A DNA stretch of 64,000 bases. It comes from Macrostomum hystrix (lineage: Eukaryota; Platyhelminthes; Macrostomidae). The stretch lies in the NCBI GenBank assembly GCA_950097015.1, contig CATNEN010000001.1:17364501-17428500 (forward strand), given 5' to 3'. The notes beneath the pieces are model-generated. The model worked only from the letters and a program-made list of their open reading frames with translations, had not been told where the DNA came from and searched no databases. The position numbers were made by a program, and so were the translations under genes. Shown piece by piece: positions 59,901 to 64,000 of the stretch. Within the stretch, counting starts at the first letter, position 1. The number at the start of each line of letters is the position of its first letter.

Positions 59901-62900
59901 CAGTTCACTCTGTCAGTCACTCACCAGTTCATTCTGTCAGTCACTCGCCAGTTCATTCTGTCAGTCACTCGCCAGTTCACTCTGTCAGTCACTCACCAGT
60001 TCACTCTGTCAGTCACTCACCAGTTCATTCTGTCAGTCACTCACCAGTTCATTCTGTCAGTCACTCACCAGTTCATTCGGTCAGTCACTCACCAGTTCAT
60101 TCTGTCAGTCACTCACCAGTTCATTCTGTCAGTCACTCGCCAGTTCACTCTGTCAGTCACTCGCCAGTTCACTCTGTCAGTCACTCACCAGTTCATTCTG
60201 TCAGTCACTCACCAGTTCATTCTGTCAGTCACTCACCAGTTCACTCTGTCAGTCACTCACCAGTTCACTCTGTCAGTCACTCACCAGTTCATTCTGTCAG
60301 TCACTCACCAGTTCATTCTGTCAGTCACTCACCAGTTCATTCTGTCAGTCACTCACCAGTTCATTCTGTCAGTCACTCACCAGTTCACCCTGTCAGTCAC
60401 TCACCAGTTCATTCTGTCAGTCACTCACCAGTTCATTTTGTCAGTCACTCACCAGTTCACTCTGTCAGTCACTCACCAGTTCATTCTGTCAGTCACTCAC
60501 CAGTTCACTCTGTCAGTCACTCACCAGTTCATTCTGTCAGTCACTCACCAGTTCACTCTGTCAGTCACTCACCAGTTCATTCTGTCAGTCACTCACCAAT
60601 TCATTCTGTCAGTCACTCACCAGTTCATTCTGTCAGTCACTCACCAGTTCACTCTGTCAGTCACTCACCAGTTCATTCTGTCAGTCACTCACCAGTTCAT
60701 TCTGTCAGTCACTCACCAGTTCATTCTGTCAGTCACTCACCAGTTCACTCTGTCAGTCACTCACCAGTTCATTCTGTCAGTCACTCACCAGTTCATTCTT
60801 TCAGTCACTCACCAGTTCACTCTGTCAGTCACTCACCAGTTCACTCTGTCAGTCACTCACCAGTTCACTCTGTCAGTCATTCACCAGTTCATTCTGTCAG
60901 TCACTCACCAGTTCACTCTGTCAGTCACTCACCAGTTCATTCTGTCAGTCACTCACCAGTTCATTCTTTCAGTCACTCACCAGTTCACTCTGTCAGTCAC
61001 TCACCAGTTCACTCTGTCAGTCACTCACCAGTTCACTCTGTCAGTCACTCACCAGTTCACTCTGTCAGTCACTCACCAGTTCACTCTGTCAGTCATTCAC
61101 CAGTTCACTCTGTCAGTCACTCACCAGTTCACTCTGTCAGTCACTCACCAGTTCATTCTGTCAGTCACTCACCAGTTCACTCTGTCAGTCACTCACCAGT
61201 TCATTCTGTCAGTCACTCACCAGTTCATTCTGTCAGTCACTCACCAGTTCACTCTGTCAGTCACTCACCAGTTCATTCTGTCAGTCACTCACCAGTTCAT
61301 TCTGTCAGTCACTCACCAGTTCATTCTGTCAGTCACTCACCAGTTCACTCTGTCAGTCACTCACCAGTTCATTCTGTCAGTCACTCACCAGTTCATTCTG
61401 TCAGTCACTCACCAGTTCACTCTGTCAGTCACTCACCAGTTCACTCTGTCAGTCACTCACCAGTTCACTCTGTCAGTCATTCACCAGTTCACTCTGTCAG
61501 TCACTCACCAGTTCACTCTGTCAGTCACTCACCAGTTCATTCTGTCAGTCACTCACCAGTTCACTCTGTCAGTCACTCACCAGTTCACTCTGTCAGTCAC
61601 TCACCAGTTCACTCTGTCAGTCACTCACCAGTTCATTCTGTCAGTCACTCACCAGTTCATTCTGTCAGTCACTCACCAGTTCACACTGTCAGTCACTCAC
61701 CAGTTCATTCTGTCAGTCACTCACCAGTTCATTCTGTCAGTCACTCACCAGTTCACTCTGTCAGTCACTCACCAGTTCACTCTGTCAGTCACTCACCAGT
61801 TCATTCTGTCAGTCACTCACCAGTTCACACTGTCAGTCACTCACCAGTTCATTCTGTCAGTCACTCACCAGTTCATTCTGTCAGTCACTCACCAGTTCAT
61901 TCTGTCAGTCACTCACCAGTTCACTCTGTCAGTCACTCACCAGTTCACTCTGTCAGTCACTCACCAGTTCACTCTGTCAGTCACTCACCAGTTCACTCTG
62001 TCAGTCACTCACCAGTTCACTCTGTCAGTCACTCACCAGTTCACTCTGTCAGTCACTCACCAGTTCATTCTGTCAGTCACTCACCAGTTCACTCTGTCAG
62101 TCACTCGCCAGTTCACTCTGTCTGTCACTCACCTTAGAAGATGATTTCAAGAATTTCCCGAACAGTATCAAGCACAGAAGTTCCACTAGGCAAAGACAGC
62201 AATCAAGTTGCTTTTGCAAAGCCGCTACAGTGAGCAAAGTTTGAGTACTTTTCAGCCTGACATTCCACTCTTGAATGACGCCGATAATACTCGTGTAGCC
62301 TCTACTCTTCTGGGAATTCAGAGTTTTTGCTAAGCCTGAAAAAACCCACAAACTTCAACCACTGCAGCCGCCTGCAAAAACACTTGAGGCACTTGTGGGC
62401 AATTGGATTTCTGAGATAGGACCACTGCTCCTGCTGCTGCTGCTCATTCTCTAATTCCCCCCCTACCATCGGCAAGAGCTTGACTTTTTATTTGTGGCTG
62501 TGTCAGGTTCTGCGGGCAGTTACTCTATACGGCTCACGACTGTATTGCTGACAAATCCGATTATAATCCACGGGGGTTGAGAACGCATTATAGGCAGAAC
62601 GGCCAAATTTTATGATTACTTGCATTTATATTTTTCGATACATATCGGCAGATAATTTTTTCACTCACCCAGGACATTGTTGATCGATGACAGCGGCAGA
62701 ATGGTCAGGGCCAGTAGAAAGTCACTCAGAGCCAGATTGCCGATCAGCAGATTTGGCACGCTGCGCATTGCTTTGAACTTGAACAGCGACACAATCACCA
62801 AGGCGTTGCCGAATAGGGTCCACAGAGTCAGCACCGACAGCGTGATGGCAACTGGGATCTTCACACTCGGATCCCAGGAGGTCGCAGCCGACGATGGCGA

Positions 62901-62925
62901 CGGAGGTGTTGTCGTGGCGAAATCC
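50926..62925 (-). CDS. Biogenic amine GPCR (class A), 5' end beyond the window
   Basis: Two exons are seen: 62925-62669 (TM1-TM2) and 52037-50926 (TM3 to stop), joined in phase as 'NVLG|HWVFG' with an intron of about 10.6 kb. At least one more 5' exon lies past the window. TM1 has 'FGNALVIV', TM2 'NLALSDFLLAL', and TM3 the amine-binding Asp in 'SLDVLYCTASIWSLVVIAFD' followed by RF (DRF in place of DRY). TM5 is 'SFILPLIVMIILYSRIF', TM6 'VCWMPFTLMYLIRG', TM7 'WLGYANSGLNPILYTIFN'. The third cytoplasmic loop is about 165 residues with a run of about eleven Gln and further Gln/His runs; the tail after helix 8 is very short. Long loop plus short tail is typical of Gi/o-coupled 5-HT1, D2, alpha-2 or tyramine/octopamine receptors; I cannot choose between these. 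Confidence 0.9.
52096..52675. mobile_element. TTAA-type MITE-like repeat, copy B
   Basis: This is the longest copy of the family at 37.6 kb, starting CAGAAG and ending TACTG, flanked by diverged TTAA-like words (ctaa, ttga). It contains 'ggtataaaaacgggcggcaa', a TATA-like word near the 3' end. It begins only about 60 bp upstream of the TM3 exon of the amine receptor, on the intron side. Confidence 0.65.
52676..54210. other. Intron of the amine receptor, unique part
   Basis: It includes a (CAG)n microsatellite at 53680-53708. ORFs at 53028-53330, 53736-53954 and 53979-54188 have no domain or splice context and I do not support them. Confidence 0.4.
54211..54589. mobile_element. TTAA-type MITE-like repeat, copy C (truncated on the left)
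   Basis: It aligns with the right two thirds of copy B, including 'gcgcagctcaaccacagaca' and the TATA-like 'ggtataaaaacggg'. It ends 'cctactg' as the other copies do. Confidence 0.7.
54652..54723 (+). other. Possible small exon
   Basis: An acceptor-like 'ttgttctcag' is followed by a GC-rich stretch without stops in two frames ('LHPESRRSRLVSINRLGQRE' in one), then a donor-like 'gag|gtgaaa'. No partner exon or domain was found. Confidence 0.15.
54724..55384. other. Intron of the amine receptor, unique part
   Basis: Nothing recognised. Confidence 0.4.
55385..56005. repeat. Minisatellite, 34-bp unit, about 18 copies, two variants
   Basis: The first five units read 'actcagatcatgttgacagc' plus 'tgtgacagacaagt'; the rest read 'ttcagatcatcatgacggat' plus 'gtgacagacaagcc'. 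The clean border between variants suggests two separate expansions. Confidence 0.97.
56006..56933. other. Intron of the amine receptor with a possible minus-strand exon
   Basis: On the minus strand, 'gtgtgtag' at about 56369 is followed by an open stretch to a TAG at about 56237 ('LQSISDQLWAMLEVSKRN', about 44 codons). It looks like a terminal exon, but it does not join the TM1-TM2 exon in a useful frame and no other partner was found. The ORF at 56601-56810 is not supported. Confidence 0.2.
56934..57525. mobile_element. hAT MITE with 16-bp repeat, right end missing
   Basis: The left end 'CAGGGGTCGGCAAAG' and the sub-terminal 'gcgggccaaagagagaa' match the complete copy at 38119. The 16-bp array ('gagatgagacacggga') is longer and cleaner here. 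No right terminal repeat follows the array, so the copy is truncated or the end was lost when the array expanded. Confidence 0.85.
57526..58264. other. Intron of the amine receptor, unique part
   Basis: It is somewhat GC-richer than its surroundings, with a polypyrimidine stretch 'ccttctccttcttcttcttt' at about 57762. No supported exon. Confidence 0.35.
58265..58870. repeat. Minisatellite, about 20-bp unit
   Basis: The unit is 'cccataatcccattctaaat' with many variants. Decay increases toward 58.9 kb. Confidence 0.94.
58871..59264. other. Intron of the amine receptor, short unique part
   Basis: Nothing recognised. Confidence 0.35.
59265..62130. repeat. Minisatellite, 24-bp unit, about 119 copies
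   Basis: The unit is 'gtcagtcactcaccagttca' plus 'ttct' or 'ctct'. With 24 a multiple of 3 and no stop in the unit, it opens frames of up to 1024 codons. This is repeat DNA in the amine receptor intron, not a gene. Variant order recurs in blocks (compare about 60780-60890 with 60960-61090). Confidence 0.98.
62131..62668. other. Intron of the amine receptor next to the TM1-TM2 exon
   Basis: Contains the donor side of the TM1-TM2 exon (minus strand 'CTGG|gtgagtg' at 62669/62668). Nothing else recognised. Confidence 0.4.
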
Positions 62926-62999
62926 CTGAAGGCAGTGCCAAAGTTTCAAAATGTTAGACTGGTTTAACAAAATGGATCTGAATGGAAAACGGGAAAATA

Positions 63000-64000
63000 G
63001 AAAATGGGATAACTAGCTTGGGGATGTGAAGGGAAAATAGGAAAATGGGATAACTAGCCTGAGGATCTGAAGGGACAGTGGGATAGCTATATTGAGGATC
63101 TGAAGGGACAGTGGGATAACTAGCCTGAGGATCTGAATGGACTGTGGGATAACTAGCCTGAGGATCTGAAGGGACAGTGGGATAACTATATTGAGGATCT
63201 GAATGGACAGTGGGATAACTAAGCCTGAGGATCTGAATGGACTGTGGGATAACTAAGCCTGAGGATCTGAATGGACTGTGGGATAACTAGCCTGAGGATC
63301 TGAATGGACTGTGGGATAACTAGCCTGAGGATCTGAATGGACTGTGGGATAACTAGCCTGAGGATCTGAATGGACTGTGGGATAACTAGCCTGAGGATCT
63401 GAATGGACTGTGGGATAACTAGCCTGAGGATCTGAATGGACTGTGGGATAACTAGCCTGAGGATCTGAATGGACTGTGGGATAACTAGCCTGAGGATCTG
63501 AAGGGACAGTGGGATAACTAGCCTGAGGATCTGAATGGACTGTGGGATAACTAGCCTGAGGATCTGAATGGACTGTGGGATAACTAGCCTGAGGATCTGA
63601 ATGGACTGTGGGATAACTAGCCTGAGGATCTGAATGGACTGTGGGATAACTAGCCTGAGGATCTGAATGGACTGTGGGATAACTAGCCTGAGGATCTGAA
63701 TGGACTGTGGGATAACTATATTGAGGATCTGAAGGGACTGTGGGATAACTAGCCTGAGGATCTGAAGGGACAGTGGGATAACTAGCCTGAGGATCTGAAG
63801 GGACTGTGGGATAACTAGCCTGAGGATCTGAATGGACTGTGGGATAACTAGCCTGAGGATCTGAATGGACTGTGGGATAACTAGCCTGAGGATCTGAAGG
63901 GACAGTGGGATAACTAGCCTGAGGATCTGAAGGGACAGTGGGATAATTATATTGAGGATCTGAAGGGACAGTGGGATAACTAAGCCTGAGGATCTGAATG
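63000..64000. repeat. Minisatellite, 33-bp unit, running off the window
   Basis: The unit is 'gtgggataactagcctgagg' plus 'atctgaatggact', with variants 'gggacagt' and 'ctatattgag'. It starts about 75 bp past the acceptor of the TM1-TM2 exon, in the next upstream intron, and continues beyond 64000. Confidence 0.96.

Noticed and set aside
59170-62244. 1024-codon and 864-codon open frames over the 24-bp array
   Set aside because: The frames follow from a stop-free 24-bp unit; several frames are open at once, and there is no unique coding sequence or domain.

Overview
This window is nuclear DNA from a bilaterian animal. The genes carry GT-AG introns, the proteins are animal families (class A GPCRs, a TRIM ligase, B3GLCT, RWDD1, a Mab-21/cGAS-like protein), and the mobile elements are animal types (mariner, hAT, a tRNA-derived SINE). 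No bacterial or viral gene organisation is seen. A spiralian such as a flatworm is my best guess, from the style of the Mab-21 protein, the heavy repeat load and possible trans-splice acceptors, but this is an inference with low confidence.

Layout. 0.4-1.6 kb (+): intronless class A GPCR with one frameshift at a C run. 4.2-5.9 kb: mariner element with 67-bp terminal inverted repeats and a dead transposase. 7.9-8.1 kb: relic of a second mariner. 8.3-15.4 kb (+): the most striking gene, four exons encoding about 1884 codons: 31 exact 99-bp modules of degenerate ankyrin type, then ordinary ankyrin repeats, then a Mab-21/cGAS-like nucleotidyltransferase, then a basic tail. One in-frame TAG interrupts module 16. 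20.8-26.8 kb (-): B3GLCT, nine exons, ending in KDEL. 27.0-28.8 kb (-): RWDD1, two exons, 237 bp upstream of B3GLCT on the same strand. 30.4-31.7 kb: AT-rich DNA transposon without an ORF. 33.4-39.2 kb (+): six-exon gene with a NOL4-like N-terminal half and a hAT-transposase-derived C-terminal half. 42.1-47.8 kb (-): TRIM protein, at least three exons. 50.9-62.9 kb (-): biogenic amine GPCR whose 5' end lies beyond the window and whose last intron is about 10.6 kb.

Repeats. About a third of the window (my sum of array lengths, roughly 21 kb) is minisatellite DNA. There are about twenty arrays with units from 16 to 76 bp. Nearly each intron and intergenic gap has its own private unit; the only unit shared between loci sits inside two copies of a hAT MITE. 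These arrays create many long spurious ORFs, which are not annotated as genes.

Genes as a set. RWDD1 and B3GLCT could share a transcript. The remaining genes have unrelated roles (signalling receptors, ubiquitin ligase, innate-immunity-type nucleotidyltransferase, domesticated transposase). Exon boundaries were assigned by hand from GT/AG sites, reading-phase agreement and remembered family alignments; no search or RNA evidence was available.
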